DNA of 64,000 nucleotides from Oscarella lobularis (taxonomy: Eukaryota > Porifera > Homoscleromorpha > Homosclerophorida > Oscarellidae). The stretch is from the NCBI RefSeq assembly GCF_947507565.1, contig NC_089186.1, forward strand, positions 2,046,001 to 2,110,000, written 5' to 3'. A program made the translations under genes and the position numbers. Below, one piece after another: positions 47,894 to 58,687 of the stretch (position 1 is the first letter of the stretch; the number at the start of each line of letters is the position of its first letter). Below the pieces are notes generated by a model, which was not told where the DNA came from, searched no databases, and worked only from the letters and a program-made list of their open reading frames with translations.

Positions 47894-49141
47894 ATGGAGG
47901 AGGAGGACGGTGGCTACGACGCCGACTTTGTCGACAACCTCGACAAGGACTTGGAGTGCCCCGTGTGCATGCTAGCACTGCGCGAACCGGTGCTCACGCA
48001 CTGCGGCCACCATTTCTGCCACAGCTGCACGATGAAGCTGATGAAGTCGAGCTCTCTAGCCCTGTATGCATGTTCTAAGCAGACTCGATTTAGATTCGGG
48101 AAGTTCGATTGCCCGCTGGACAGCCAAACGTGCAAGGAAGGCGACGTAAGTTCGTGCAGTGAGCTAAGTCGAAGTAGGGACATTGGCTTATCTTCAGATT
48201 TTTCGCGATCGAAAAGTCGAGCGAAAAGTTCTCTCCTTGATGGTCTACTGCAGTCGAAGAGCTCTTGGCTGCTCTTGGAAAGGAGAACTGAGAAACCTTC
48301 AGGTAATACAGCATGTAGTTTCTAAAAAAGAGGTAAAAAATTTTTTTTTGTTTTTATGGTACAGGGTCATGCTGGAGAAAATGGAGATTGCTCTTTTGTC
48401 GAATTAGCGTGTTCGTTTGCTTCCATAGGCTGCACCGTCAAGGCACGTTTTCCTATCGAATTTATTTTCTGCTTGCAATTTCTTTTGCAGCTGAAACGTC
48501 ACGATTTCGACAAGCACATAAACAATGACCAAGCGATGCACTTGGATCTGATGATGAAGCGCGTAGTGTCCCAAGACAGAGTCATGGGAGACTATCGACG
48601 TCAAATCGACTCGCTGAAACAGACCGTTCGCCAGCAAGATCGTCACATTGCCAACCTCAAACAAATGGTGAAGAGAAGCACCGTAATGACGACGCCATTT
48701 CAATGGCGTATTGAAAATTGGCCAGAGAAAATGCAAGACGCAAAGAAAGGCGGGCAGAGAGACTTCTACAGCGAACCCTTTTACACGAGCCATCCAGGAT
48801 ACAAATTATGTCTTAACATTTATCCGAACGGTTGGGGATCCGAAGAAGGAAGTAACGTCGGATTAGCTCTGCGATTGATGCGAGGCGAATATGACGAGGA
48901 ACTGCAGTGGCCGTTTAGTTTCAAGTATTCTCTATTGCTTAATGGCGAGGAGAAGTCCTATACGAAGGAAATTGATCCTGCATCAGTGTCAAGCCCCGAA
49001 GCGTTTCAGAAGCCGTTGACGAAAATGAACGTGGGGCACGGATGGAGCGGCTTTATATCTCACCTTGACTTGCGCAATGGAGGATACGTCGGTCCAAATA
49101 AGATGTTAAATGTCGAAGCGAAAATTCAGCTACATGTATAA
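47894..49141 (+). CDS. TRAF-family protein (RING, TRAF zinc fingers, coiled coil, MATH)
   Basis: TRAFs link receptors such as TNFR and TLR to ubiquitin-dependent NF-kB and JNK signalling. ATG 47894 (MEEEDGGYDAD) precedes a RING: CPVCMLALREPVLTHCGHHFCHSC, then FDCPLDSQTC. TRAF-type zinc fingers follow (YCSRRALGCSWKGELRNLQ, CSFASIGCTVK), a coiled coil (about 48550-48670) and a C-terminal MATH/TRAF-C domain (FQWRIENWPEKM, FYTSHPGYKLCLNIYPNGWG, GLALRLMRGEYDEELQWPF, GGYVGPNKMLNVEAKIQLHV). TAA 49139-49141. A 48-nt segment 48443-48490 has a GC donor and a TTTTGCAG acceptor; it has no stop and is divisible by three, so it may be a GC-AG intron or 16 extra residues. A TRAF2/3/6-like subtype cannot be fixed. 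Confidence 0.93.
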
Positions 49142-49355
49142 GGAGACGGGCAAGGAGACGTGGGTGTGGTTATTAGTGAGTCTTTTGTAGCGCGTTAACA
49201 CGCACGCGGAAAACAAAAAACTGCGCAGCCGCAAACGTTGTCTCGCTCCAGGCGAGTAGCCAAATCGTTAGGCGTCAGCTCTCTCTTCCTCTCTAGACGG
49301 TCCAGACCGTTTTGGAGGAGGGTGGCGGGCAGCCGTTCTCGCAAGGCTCCTTCGC
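49142..49355. promoter_or_regulatory. Short intergenic interval upstream of the SAM-RRM-MLLE gene
   Basis: About 210 bp between the TRAF stop and the next ATG, containing the 3' end of TRAF and presumably the promoter of the next gene. No TATA box or other clear motif was identified. Confidence 0.4.
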
Positions 49356-52092
49356 CATGACGTCATCGGTCGCAATTCTTCTCGAGTCCCTCTTCAAAGA
49401 CGCGAAGCTCGCTCGCAAGTACGCCGAGCGTTTCGAAGGGGAATCTATAGAAACGATCGAAGATCTCGAAACGCTCGACGTCGCGGACGTCGTCGACATC
49501 GGCGGCATGCGCGAACTCCACGCGAAGCGTCTCGTCAAGAGCGCCCAGCGCGTCTTTCTCAAAATCGCCGTCGATCGGGCGGAGAACGTCGTCGGATCGG
49601 TTCGCGTGCATCGCGGCGCGAAATTGCGCGCCGTTCGCGCGGAAATCGTCGCCGATCGGGTCGACGTTCCCGAAGCGTTCGTCTTTCGACTCGACGACGC
49701 CGTCGTCACGCGCGCCCAGGAAACGAAGTGGGACGCGGGCCTGTTCTTCGGCGACGGAGCGTCGGGAGTGTGCGTCGTGAGTCGCGACGAAAACGCTGGT
49801 ACGATAAAATAAATTCGAGATGACGTCATAATTTTTTAATGACGTCATAATTTTGAAAAATTATGACGTCATCAAAGGTCGATTTCTTTTTATTTGGTCG
49901 CGTGGCAGTAGGCGTTCCTTATTTTGGTCACGCTTTTCTTTTCTAGTCATTGGAAAAAAGGCTGACGTTAGTTTGCAAGGGAAAGTGGACTCGGCGTTTT
50001 TTCCGTCTCTGGGAAAAAACGCCGACGTCACTTTGCAAGAGAAACCCACATCGGCGTTTTTTCCGGTCTCCAAAATTGCTGACGATGACATCGACGAATC
50101 TCCTTTCACCGAGTCTCTCCCGGCGCCCAGTTCCTTTTTGCCGGACGACGCCAGCGACGACAGGAACAGCGACTGGTTCACTCTACCCATGGAAGCATTC
50201 GACGATCTCCGCGTCAGTTCAAAGGAACCCGTCGCCTCAACTACTTCCGATTCTTCGCTCTTGCAGCGAGCCCAAGTGCCCCTCATTCAAGACAAAGCGT
50301 TGCCAGTCAAGAAATTGAAGCCAGAGCCAAAGCCAGAGCCAAAACCGGATTTCAGTCGAAAAACCGACGTCTACATTGGCAATCTCGCTCAGCGAAACGG
50401 CACGCGAATAAGCGACGATCGCATAAGATCCCACGTCTACCAATTCGGCTTGGTGAAACGCGTCCAGCGCTTGGCCGACGACAATTGGGCCTACGTCATA
50501 TTCGGCTATCCCCTATCCGCTCGGATCTGCATCAAAGAAATGCACGGTCTCCAAATGGGGGATTCCAAGTTGGTCTGCACGTACGCGACGGATCGAACGC
50601 GCGCCGAGCCGGAGAAGGATTTGAATGGCTGTCTCCGACTCACCGGCGTTCCTCGAGCGGCGTCGCCGAAGCAGTTGATGAACGCTTTCTTTCGGTCACC
50701 GTACGTGCAGAATATCGTTCAGGTGAAGAGCAAGGGAGAGGCGTTCATTATGTTTCGCGAGCGAACGAACGCGGCGGCAGTGGCGAGGCAGTATCCGGAT
50801 GGTGTTCTGATACGAGGACAGACCGTTTCCGTGGAGATGTGCGACGATTTCGACGACGACGACGACGACGAGCTGCTGCTTTCGTCGCAGGGAGGGGATA
50901 GCGACGACGAGGAAAAGGTGATTTCGTCGCCATTATTTTTCGACAAACGGTCAAGAGTTTTTTCCTTGTGTAGGGTGCTAGTTCTAGTGTGCGAGGACAA
51001 TTCACTTTTGCCGTGACGGAATGCCTTCGTTCCAATGTTCGTACGCAGGAGATCGAGAAGAGCATTGTACCGCTTGTGACGACGGATGCTCGCCTGGAAG
51101 CCCTTTGCTTGGTGCTAGTCGAACAGGTACGTGTCACACTTACGGTTCAATGGAATTTGTTTTTGACTGGTTTTTATAGTGTCTTAATGAGCCTTCGCAA
51201 ATTGCCGCCTTGTGTGCGGATCTCTGTGCCGTTAGAGTACGGAAATAGATAGTTTCCGTCACTGATGCAGTGATTTTTTTTCGTGGCAGTTTACTCGTTC
51301 GAAGAACTATCGATACGGCGACTTCAAAAAAGTTCTTCTGTCGCATTTTGAAACGGCTCTCGTTCATAATCTCGACGTGGTGAAAGTGAGTGAGGGAAAG
51401 GTACTGTAGAGTCTTTTTTTTAAAAGAATCTCGTAGGATATACCTGATCATAAGGATGGAACGAAAAGCTTGATTGGATTGATGCGTTTTCTTGCTCATA
51501 TGCATAAAGCAGAAGTAGGAAAGACATCCTCGGGGAATGCCATGCTTATTCGTATCGTCTAAGGTTGTTTCAGCTATGATTCTCCTCGGATATGCATCAA
51601 AAACAACGAAAATTCGCTCCCCGGCGTGCCGAGACGCCATCAGAGCACTACTGAAGCACAGCCCAGACCTCAAACAGCAGCCTCATCTTCAGGTTAGACT
51701 TAAAAAGGCAATGCGTTTGCTGTACAATGCGACGTGGCTTCTCTAGACAAAGATTGCTGCTCTGGAAGCATTCTCATCAACAAAAGATGATGATGAAGTA
51801 CCAGTAAGCAGACCGAGTGGCCTCGCACCTCTGACTGAGGACGAGAAATACGAACTGGGAGAAAAACTCTACAACAAAATCTTGAAATTGTATCCGGAAA
51901 CTGCCGCTAAGATCACGGGTAAGTTTTCCCTACGTAACCAGTTTATTATCATAAGAGGGATGGACTTTTCTCGAAGGAATGCTCCTCGATTTGGGCCCTG
52001 AACTTGTGAACAGTCTCCTGAAGGATCGCAACCAGCTCTACTCGCAAGCGGAACGAGCCCAGCAGATGCTTGTAGGCAAAGGTTACTACTGA
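49356..52092 (+). CDS. SAM-like, two RRM and MLLE (PABC) domain RNA-binding protein
   Basis: Exon 1 (49356-49798) encodes a SAM-like helical domain (LLESLFKDAKLARKYAERFE...LVKSAQRVFLKIA) and a beta-rich stretch. Its donor GTACGA joins in frame (G|TC ATT GGA) to the TTTTCTAG acceptor at 49945-49946; the intron holds three TGACGTCA sites. Exon 2 (49947-50917) has a twice-repeated ADVSLQGKVDSAFFP-like motif, Asp/Ser-rich linker, KPEPKPEPKP, then two RRMs (DVYIGNLAQRNGTRIS...WAYVIFG; GCLRLTGVPRAASPKQL...AFIMF) and an acidic run. Later exons give a helical, perhaps MIF4G/HEAT-like, region (KSLIGLMRFLAHMHKAE) and a C-terminal MLLE domain (GEKLYNKILKLYPETAAKIT-GMLLDLGPELVNSLL), TGA 52090-52092. MLLE domains bind PAM2 motifs; a role in mRNA translation or decay is inferred. 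I know no named orthologue. Confidence 0.78.
49821..49871. repeat. Direct and inverted TGACGTCATAATTTT repeats in an intron
   Basis: Three palindromic TGACGTCA (CRE) cores at 49821-49828, 49840-49847 and 49864-49871. The first two are followed by TAATTTT and the third is preceded by AAAATTA, so the segment can fold into a stem. It lies in the first intron of the SAM-RRM-MLLE gene. Confidence 0.85.
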
Positions 52093-52211
52093 GTGCGGAA
52101 ACATTTATTTTTAGTTTGCTCGCTCTCAATCACACGCTACTCATATCAATGTTTTCCTGTCATTACTAGATAGATACACGTTATCATTCGTTTGCGAGTT
52201 CGTTTCGCTCT

Positions 52212-52552
52212 TTAGTACGCCGGAGGAGAGTCGGATTTCTGCTTCGGGTCGGTGTAGAACTGAAGGGAATACGATAAGTGTCGAAAGGGTAGCTCGTTTT
52301 TGTTTACTTTCACTCTCTCCTCGGGTTTGACATTGAGCCAGGGATGCGGATTCTTCGACCGGTTCCACGAGACGTCTGGATACTGGGTTGCCGCTCGAAC
52401 GAGGCAGAAGATTCCGCCTGAGCATCCAGCGGTCAGAATGCACAACAGAGGTATAACCTGTGCCCATATTTGATAGGTGACACGTGGGGACTTCGTAGTG
52501 TGGGGCGCAGTACCTCTTTGTGCTTGAGAGCTCCTCTCAGGGTGAACGACAT
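52212..52552 (-). CDS. NDUFA4: NDUFA4-like mitochondrial protein, 94 aa (copy 1)
   Basis: Exon 1 (52552-52514) encodes MSFTLRGALKHKE; exon 2 (52457-52212) starts VIPLLCILTAGCSGGIFCLV, a single membrane segment, then RAATQYPDVSWNRSKNPHPW and a polar tail, TAA 52212-52214. The layout (short amphipathic N-terminus, HxxLIPL membrane helix, NPDVxWDR, PW) matches NDUFA4, an inner-membrane subunit of respiratory complex IV. The C-terminal tail SDSPPAY is longer and diverged, lacking the usual RPDF end. The intron position after KHKE is shared with copy 2. It converges on the RRM-MLLE gene and is head-to-head with F8A (395 bp between starts). Confidence 0.82.
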
Positions 52553-52946
52553 GCTTGGGAGTAGCTTGCGTAGGGAAGTGAGTTCTGGAGAGTTGAGTTC
52601 GAGGGGGCGTTTATATGAATCTAGGCTAATCCAGTTATGTCCGGATCAGCCAGTCAGAACCGGGCCTTTCTAGTCGCTCTTTTCCGGAATCTGGCGTGAC
52701 AGTCGGTGTGATATATCAAATTGCTAGGTGTAACTTCACACAGGTCAAAAGCCGACAGCTAGGGCGGGTGTTGGGGGCTCTGGAGGTGGGGGAGGATAGC
52801 CGATAATTTTTCCGCATTTTTTGCATCTAGCAAACTCTAGCTTTATGTTGGGTGACTTGCGTTGAACCTGCGAAATTTTGGATTTTAGTTCTGAGTGGGG
52901 ATTCAACGCGCGATAAACGATCCCTACGTTCACCGTAACGATAGCC

Positions 52947-53956
52947 ATGAATCCGAGCGACGATTACCTTTCCTCCTTTCGCGACATCCACAGCAAGCTC
53001 AAAAAACGCTTCTTTCGCAAAACCAACGCGACTCAAGCGGCAAAAGAGCTCGCGTCGCTCGGCCGACGCCTCTCGGACCAAGGGGCGCCCGCCTACTCGG
53101 CCTTCTTCCACCAAGCGGCAGCCAAAACCGAATCCTCAGCAGGAAACCACTTCCAAGAAATCGATTCGACGCTCGAATCGGCTCGCCAATACCTCCACGC
53201 CGTCCGCGAGGCTCGCTACCTAGGCGTTCTATCCTTCGACGAGAATTTCGTCAACGCGCAAGTGTCGTATCGACGCGCCGCGGCGCTCTACACAGCGCGC
53301 GAGCAACCGCTGCTCGCCGGCGCCGTCATGATCGAACTGGGCGACGTCGTCGCCAACGAATTGGATCGATACGACGAAGCGGTGCCCTTTTACGTCGAAG
53401 CGATCGACGCCATGCGAGACGCCGGCGTAACGGAGAAGATCGACGCGCAGGGAAAACTCGCCTGGTGTCAAATACTAGCCGGTAAGACGTTTATATAGGA
53501 AAACGAAGAGTATTCGAGTGTTCGTGTGTTCTAGGGGATTTTGAGGGGGCCCTCGATGTCCTCGTCGAAATCGTCGCTCTCTGTAAAGAGTTCGCTTCTT
53601 CGGCTGACGGTTCGCCTGCATTTTACGGCGACACGATGCGTCGCTGCGATATTCTCGTCATACTTCTCCTCATTCTTCTGCGCCCGTTGAATTTCAAGAC
53701 GAATTCGAAATTCCAGCCGATCGTTCGGAAATACTTTGACTGGGATCCTTTGAGCACTCTCATACCAGTCGACTATATGCCAATGAATCTATTTCTCGTT
53801 GTCCATTCGATTCTCATTGCCGGCGAAGCGGATGACCTACGAGCTCTGAAGGACTTACAGAGGGAACTGTGGCCGCTCGCCTCGCCGGAACAAAATCACG
53901 TAATGCATGAGCTAATCGGGTCCGTCGAAGCGAGACAACAGCCAATATTCAAATAG
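52947..53956 (+). CDS. F8A1: F8A/HAP40, huntingtin-associated 40-kDa protein, 318 aa
   Basis: Two exons, 52947-53481 and 53535-53956, join through LAG|DFEGALDVLVE. Landmarks shared with F8A/HAP40: HSKLKKRFFRKTNATQAAKEL at the N-terminus, TPR-like helical pairs (VSYRRAAALYTAREQPLLAGA, YDEAVPFYVEAIDAM), ILVILLLILLRP, and the C-terminal ADDLRALKDLQRELWPLAS-PEQNHVMHELI. The length is close to family (human 371 with low-complexity insertions). HAP40 binds and stabilises huntingtin and has been linked to Rab5/early endosome dynamics. In vertebrates the gene is intronless; here one short intron is present. Confidence 0.92.
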
Positions 53957-54146
53957 AAGATTATCTATATCTATTATTACAGGGGGCGCCAGTGAGAAAT
54001 CAAATTATTTTTTGATTGTCATGTTCGTTATAAATAAAATCAGCAAGTGCATACCGCCGAGAACAGGTTCAAAGAACGGGTACAAGAAGAAGAAAAGAAT
54101 AAAGTCAACTGGACACACACGGACAAACAAGAAACAGACACGAAAG

Positions 54147-54565
54147 TCAGAACTTTGGACGATCGTCGCAGAAAGCGGATTCCGGCTGATTATTGATAAA
54201 CTACGTACGGAGAAAAGGACTATCTAGGTGTTCTAAACGCTTCTCGAATTCCTACCTTGACTTTTTCATTGTAGGCGATCTTTTGCCAGGGACGTTGATT
54301 GTTCTTGCGATCCCACCTGGAAACGAAGCGAATTTAGGACGAGTCGACGGTTTTTCTGTTCGCTTACGAGCAATCGGGGTTCTTTGTCGCCAAGCGAAGG
54401 ATGTAGCCGGCCGCTCCGACGCATCCTGCGCCGCAGATGGCGAAGAGTGGGATCAACTGGGGGAGAAAGTGAGAAAAGGGGCCTCGTCGTAATGATTTGT
54501 CTGTCTTAGACGGACGCGCGGATAGTGAAAACCTCTTTGTGCTTCGCGAGATACTGAAACGCCAT
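54147..54565 (-). CDS. NDUFA4: NDUFA4-like mitochondrial protein, about 80 aa (copy 2)
   Basis: Four small exons: MAFQYLAKHKE (54565-54533); LIPLFAICGAGCVGAAGYILRL-ATKNPDCS; WDRKNNQRPWQKIAYNEKVK; and KFINNQPESAFCDDRPKF with TGA at 54147-54149. Length and wording follow canonical NDUFA4, including NPDxxWDRNN, PW and the RPDF-like terminus RPKF. It is a single-pass inner-membrane protein of complex IV. Its start codon is only 57 bp from the divergent MRPL45 start. It conserves the first intron position of copy 1 but looks more like the typical family member. Confidence 0.86.
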
Positions 54566-54622
54566 CGCTTTTCGTCGAAAATCGCCAAAGATGAGACAAT
54601 TGCTAGTGGGAGGCGAGTGCGC

Positions 54623-55532
54623 ATGTGCACTCGTTCGGCTAGAGCGAAACTTCACCGAATGATTCTCGCACGCGTCCATTTAGCGCTGCCTTTGCGCGTT
54701 GTATCGCGGCGAATAGCGTCGGGCAAGTTCTCGAATCGTCGCAATCCTGATAAAGCGAAGAAACGAGCTGCCGTCATCGAAGCTGCACGAAAACGCGGCG
54801 ATTTAGACAAATTCACGATTCGCCAGGCAAACATGGAACGTCCTATAACACTAAAGAGCGTCGGTTAGTCGTTTGACATTGCCTATCCTGTCTTTTATTG
54901 ATTTCTAAGGGCAAATCGTGAACGAGTACACACCACCTGAGAAAGAATATAGAAAATCGTTGATAACGAAAGCTGTGGGTATGAGAAACAATTTGCATCA
55001 AATAATTAATTTTCTGTCAAAAAGGGTTGGATTCAAAGGTGGGAATCGTTAAAAATGAAGCTGATTACTACCTATAGGTTTGCACATAGAAAATAATCTC
55101 GCAAAATGATTACTACCTTAGAAATTCTAGTATAGGCATAATTAAGAGATACGTTAAGCCTTTTAAGGTCATACCGTTCGCCAAAGAAGCCGAAAAACTA
55201 TACTGCGAAGCCAACTCAGCATTAGCTCAGTAGACTCATAATTAATGAATAGTTTCGACTTTTAATCCATTGATACTTAGAAACGATAAGAAAGCTTTGC
55301 TAGAATTAACAACGGAGAATGCCTATCAAGTGAGGGTCTTCTACTGATAGGTGCATTTTAGTTTCTCACTAGAGGTGTATAGACTCTTAGGAAAGAATAT
55401 CCGAATCAAAGGATATCGTGGAAATTTGTGGAGACTCTATCCCGTCCTCGAGTCGTTCACGCTCGCGTCGCTCCTCTACTAACAAAAGAGAACTATTTCG
55501 CTCAGGTCACAGTGAGACTTCATACAAAACAG
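54623..55532 (+). pseudogene. MRPL45: MRPL45 (mL45), truncated and probably frameshifted
   Basis: MRPL45 is a TIM44-like mitoribosomal protein at the peptide exit tunnel. Exons read: ATG 54623 to 54863 (ending LKSVG); 54910- (GQIVNEYTPPEKEYRKSL, the family VNPYVPPEG segment); RWESLKMKLITTY; SIGIIKRYVKPFKVIPFAKEAEKLYCEANSALAQ; NDKKALLELTTENAYQ; and RISWKFVETLSRPRVVHARV...FAQVTVRLHTKQ ending at 55532. The junction before the last exon is out of phase by one base with the only good GTGAGG donor and CTTAG acceptor I can find. The roughly 100 C-terminal residues (starting TLAIYDRFG-like) are absent; instead a hairpin and 3 kb of satellite follow. It could still be functional if a distant exon exists beyond and I misread one junction. 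Confidence 0.72.
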
Positions 55533-55571
55533 GTGAGGATATTTATTATAGAGTCCTCTCACTTGGCAATA

Positions 55572-58500
55572 CTAGTTTTGGTGCCCGTGCTTCGCACGGG
55601 AAAATGCAGTTTATTATTTAGGCCCTTAGAATCAAAGTTTAGTCCTAAATTTATAATTTAGGTCCTTAGAATAAAGTTTAGGCCCTGAATTTATTATTTA
55701 GGTCCTTAGAATCAAAGTTTAGTCCTAAATTTATAATTTAGGTCCTTAGAATAAAGTTTAGGCCCTGAATTTATTATTTAGGTCCTTAGAATCAAAGTTT
55801 AGGCCCTCAATTTATTATTTAGGCCCTAAGAATCAAGGTTTAGGCCCTGAATTTATATAAATTTAGGTCCTTAGAATCAAAGTTTAGGCCCTGAATTTAT
55901 TATTTAGGTCCTTAGAATCAAAGTTTAGGCCCTCAATTTATTATTTAGGGCCTAAGAATCAAGGTTTAGGCCCTGAATTTATTATTTAGGCCCTTAGAAT
56001 CAAAGTTTAGGCCCTCAATTTATTATTTAGGCCTGTAGAATCAAGGTTTAGGCCCTGAATTTATTATTTAGGCTCTCAGAATCAAAGTTTAGGCCTTCAA
56101 GTTATTCTTTAGGCTCTCAGAATCAAAGTTTAGGCCCTCAATTTATTATTTAGGCCCTTAGAATCAAAATTTAGGCCCTCAATTTATTATTTAGGCTCAT
56201 AGAATCAAAGCTTAGGCCCTGGATTTATTATTTATGTCCTTAGAATCAAAGTTTAGGCCCTGATTTTATTATTTAGGCTTTTAGAATCAAAGTTTAGGCC
56301 CTAAATTTATTATTTAGGTTCTTAGAATCAAAGTTTAGGTCCTCAATTTATTATTTAGGTTCTTAGAATCAAAGTTTAGGCCCTCAATTTATTTTTTAGG
56401 CCCTTAGAATCAAAGTTTAGGCCCTCAATTTATTATTTAGGCTCTCAGAATCAAAGTTTAGGCCCTGAATTTATTATTTAGGCTCTTAGAATCAAAGTTT
56501 AGGCCCTCAATTTATTATTTAGGCTCTTAGAATCAACGTTTAGGCCCTCAATTGATTATTTAGGTCCTTAGAATCAAAGTTTAGGCCCTCAATTTATTAT
56601 TTAGGCTCTCAGAATCAAATTTTAGGCCCTCAATTTATTATTTAGGCTCATAGAATCAAAGTTTAGGCCCTGGATTTATTATTTACGTCCTTAGAATCAA
56701 AGTTTAGGCTCTCAATTTATATTTTAGGTCCTTAGAATCAAGGTTTAGGCCCTGAATTTATTATTTAGGCTCATAGAATCAAAGTTTAGGCCCTGGATTT
56801 ATTATTTACGTCCTTAGAATCAAAGTTTAGGCCCTCAATTTATTTTTTAGGTTCTTAGAATCAAGGTTTAGGCCCTGAATTTATTATTTAGGCCCTTAAA
56901 ATCAAAGTTTAGGCCCTCAATTTATTATTTAGGCCCTTAGAATCAAGGTTTAGGCCCTCAATTTATTATTTAGGCTCTCGGGATCAAAGTTTAGGCCCTC
57001 AATTTATTATTTAGGCCCTTAGAATCAAGGTTTAGGCCCTCAATTTATTATTTAGGCTCTCGGGATCAAAGTTTAGGCCCTCAATTTATTATTTAGGCTC
57101 TTAGAATCAAAGTTTATGCCCTCAATTTATTATTTAGGCTCTTAGAATCAAGGTTTAGGCCCTCAATTTATTATTTAGGCTCTCAGAATCAAAGTTTAGG
57201 CCCTCAATTTATTATTTAGGCTTATAGAATCAAAGTTTAGGCCCTGAATTTATTATTTAGGTCCTTAGAATCAAAGTTTAGGATTATTCAGGTTCTTAGA
57301 ATCAAAGTTTAGGCCCTCAATTTATTATTTAGGCCCTTAGAATCAAGGTTTAGGCCCTCAATTTATTATTTAGGCTCTCGGGATCAAAGTTTAGGCCCTG
57401 AATTTATTATTTAGGCTCTTAGAATCAAAGTTTAGGCCCTCAATTTATTATTTAGGCTCTTAGAATCAAGGTTTAGGCCCTCAATTTATTATTTAGGCTC
57501 TCGGGATCAAAGTTTAGACCCTCAATTTATTATTTAGGCTCTCAGAATCAAAGTTTAGGCCCTCAATTTATTATTTAGACTCTCAGAATCAAAGTTTAGG
57601 CCCTGAATTTATTATTTAGGCTCTTAGAATCAAAGTTTAGGCCCTGAATTTATTATTTAGTCTCTGAGAATCAACGTTTAGGCCCTGAATTTATTATTTA
57701 GGTCCTTAGAATCAAAGCTTAGGTCCTGAATTTATTATTTAGGCTTTTATAATCAAGGTTTAGGCCCTGAATTTATTATTTAGGCCCTTAAAATCAAAGT
57801 TTAGGTCATCAATTTATTATTTAGGCCCTTAGAATAAACTTTTAGACCATGAATTTAATATTTACGTTTTTAGAATCAAAGTTTAGGCCCTGAATTTATT
57901 TTTTAGGTCCTGAGAATCAAAGTTTAGGCCCTCAATTTATTATTTAGGCTCTCAGAATCAAAGTTTAGGTCCTCACTTTTTTATTTAGACTCTCAGAATC
58001 AAAGTTTAGGCCCTCAATTTATTATTTAGGCTCTCAGAATCAAAGTTTAGGCCTTGAATTTATTATTTAGGCTTTTAGAATCAAAGTTTAGGCCCTGAAT
58101 TTATTATTTAGGCTCTTAGAATCAACGTTTAGGCCCTCAATTTATTATTTAGGCTCTTAGAATCAAAGTTTATGCCCTCAATTTATTATTTAGGCCCTTA
58201 GAATCAAGGTTTAGGCCCTCAATTTATTATTTAGGCTCTCAGAATCAAAGTTTAGGCCCTCAATTTATTATTTAGGCTCTCGGGATCAAAGTTTAGGCCC
58301 TGAATTTATTATTTAGGCTCTTAGAATCAACGTTTAGGCCCTCAATTTATTATTTAGGCTCTTAGAATCAAAGTTTAGGCCCTCAATTTATTATTTAGGC
58401 CCTTAGAATCAAGGTTTAGGCCCTCAATTTATAATTTAGGCTCTCGTGATCAAAGTTTAGGCCCTCAATTTATTATTTAGGCCCTTAGAATCAAGGTTTA

Positions 58501-58687
58501 GGCCCTGAATTTATTATTTAGGCTCTTAGAATCAACGTTTAGGCCCTCAATTTATTATTTAGGCTCTTAGAATCAAAGTTTAGGCCCTCAATTTATTATT
58601 TAGGTCCTTAGAATCAAAGTTTAGGGCTTCAATTTTGTATTTAGGGCATAAGAATCGTTTTGGTGCCCGTGCTTCGCATGGGAAAAT
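55572..58687 (-). mobile_element. Helitron-like 3' terminus bounding a satellite-bearing insert (putative)
   Basis: On the minus strand, 55605 down to 55572 reads a hairpin CCCGTGCGAAGCACGGG, a short spacer CACCAAAA, then CTAG followed by T. That is the layout of a Helitron 3' end (hairpin, about ten bases, CTRR, insertion at A/T). A second copy of the 31-bp motif, with one stem change and CGAT instead of CTAG, lies on the far side of the array at 58657-58687. No helicase gene is present. The 5' terminus is not defined, so only one end is well supported. Confidence 0.5.
55612..58655. repeat. 41-bp satellite array (array C), inverted relative to array A
   Basis: About 73 units reading TTTAGGCCCTTAGAATCAAAG / TTTAGGCCCTCAATTTATTA, the reverse complement of the array A family, with variants such as CTCGGGATCAAAG. 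It lies immediately beyond the last recognisable MRPL45 exon and is flanked on both sides by the hairpin motif. Confidence 0.96.

Noticed and set aside
49312-49355. Upstream extension of the SAM-like frame
   Set aside because: The apparent start is TTG; the first ATG is at 49356.
49853-49946. N-terminal part of an open frame starting near 49853 (KNYDVIKGRFLF)
   Set aside because: It reads through an intron; the 49798/49947 splice is in phase and removes it.
52745-52948. Minus-strand frame with CKKCGK and a Pro-rich tail
   Set aside because: It overlaps the F8A start head-on and its ATG merely shares the CATG palindrome; a single CxxC is weak evidence for a gene.
54012-54227. Plus-strand frame of 71 codons rich in Lys and Arg
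   Set aside because: It overlaps the last exon and 3' flank of NDUFA4 copy 2 on the other strand and has no family features.
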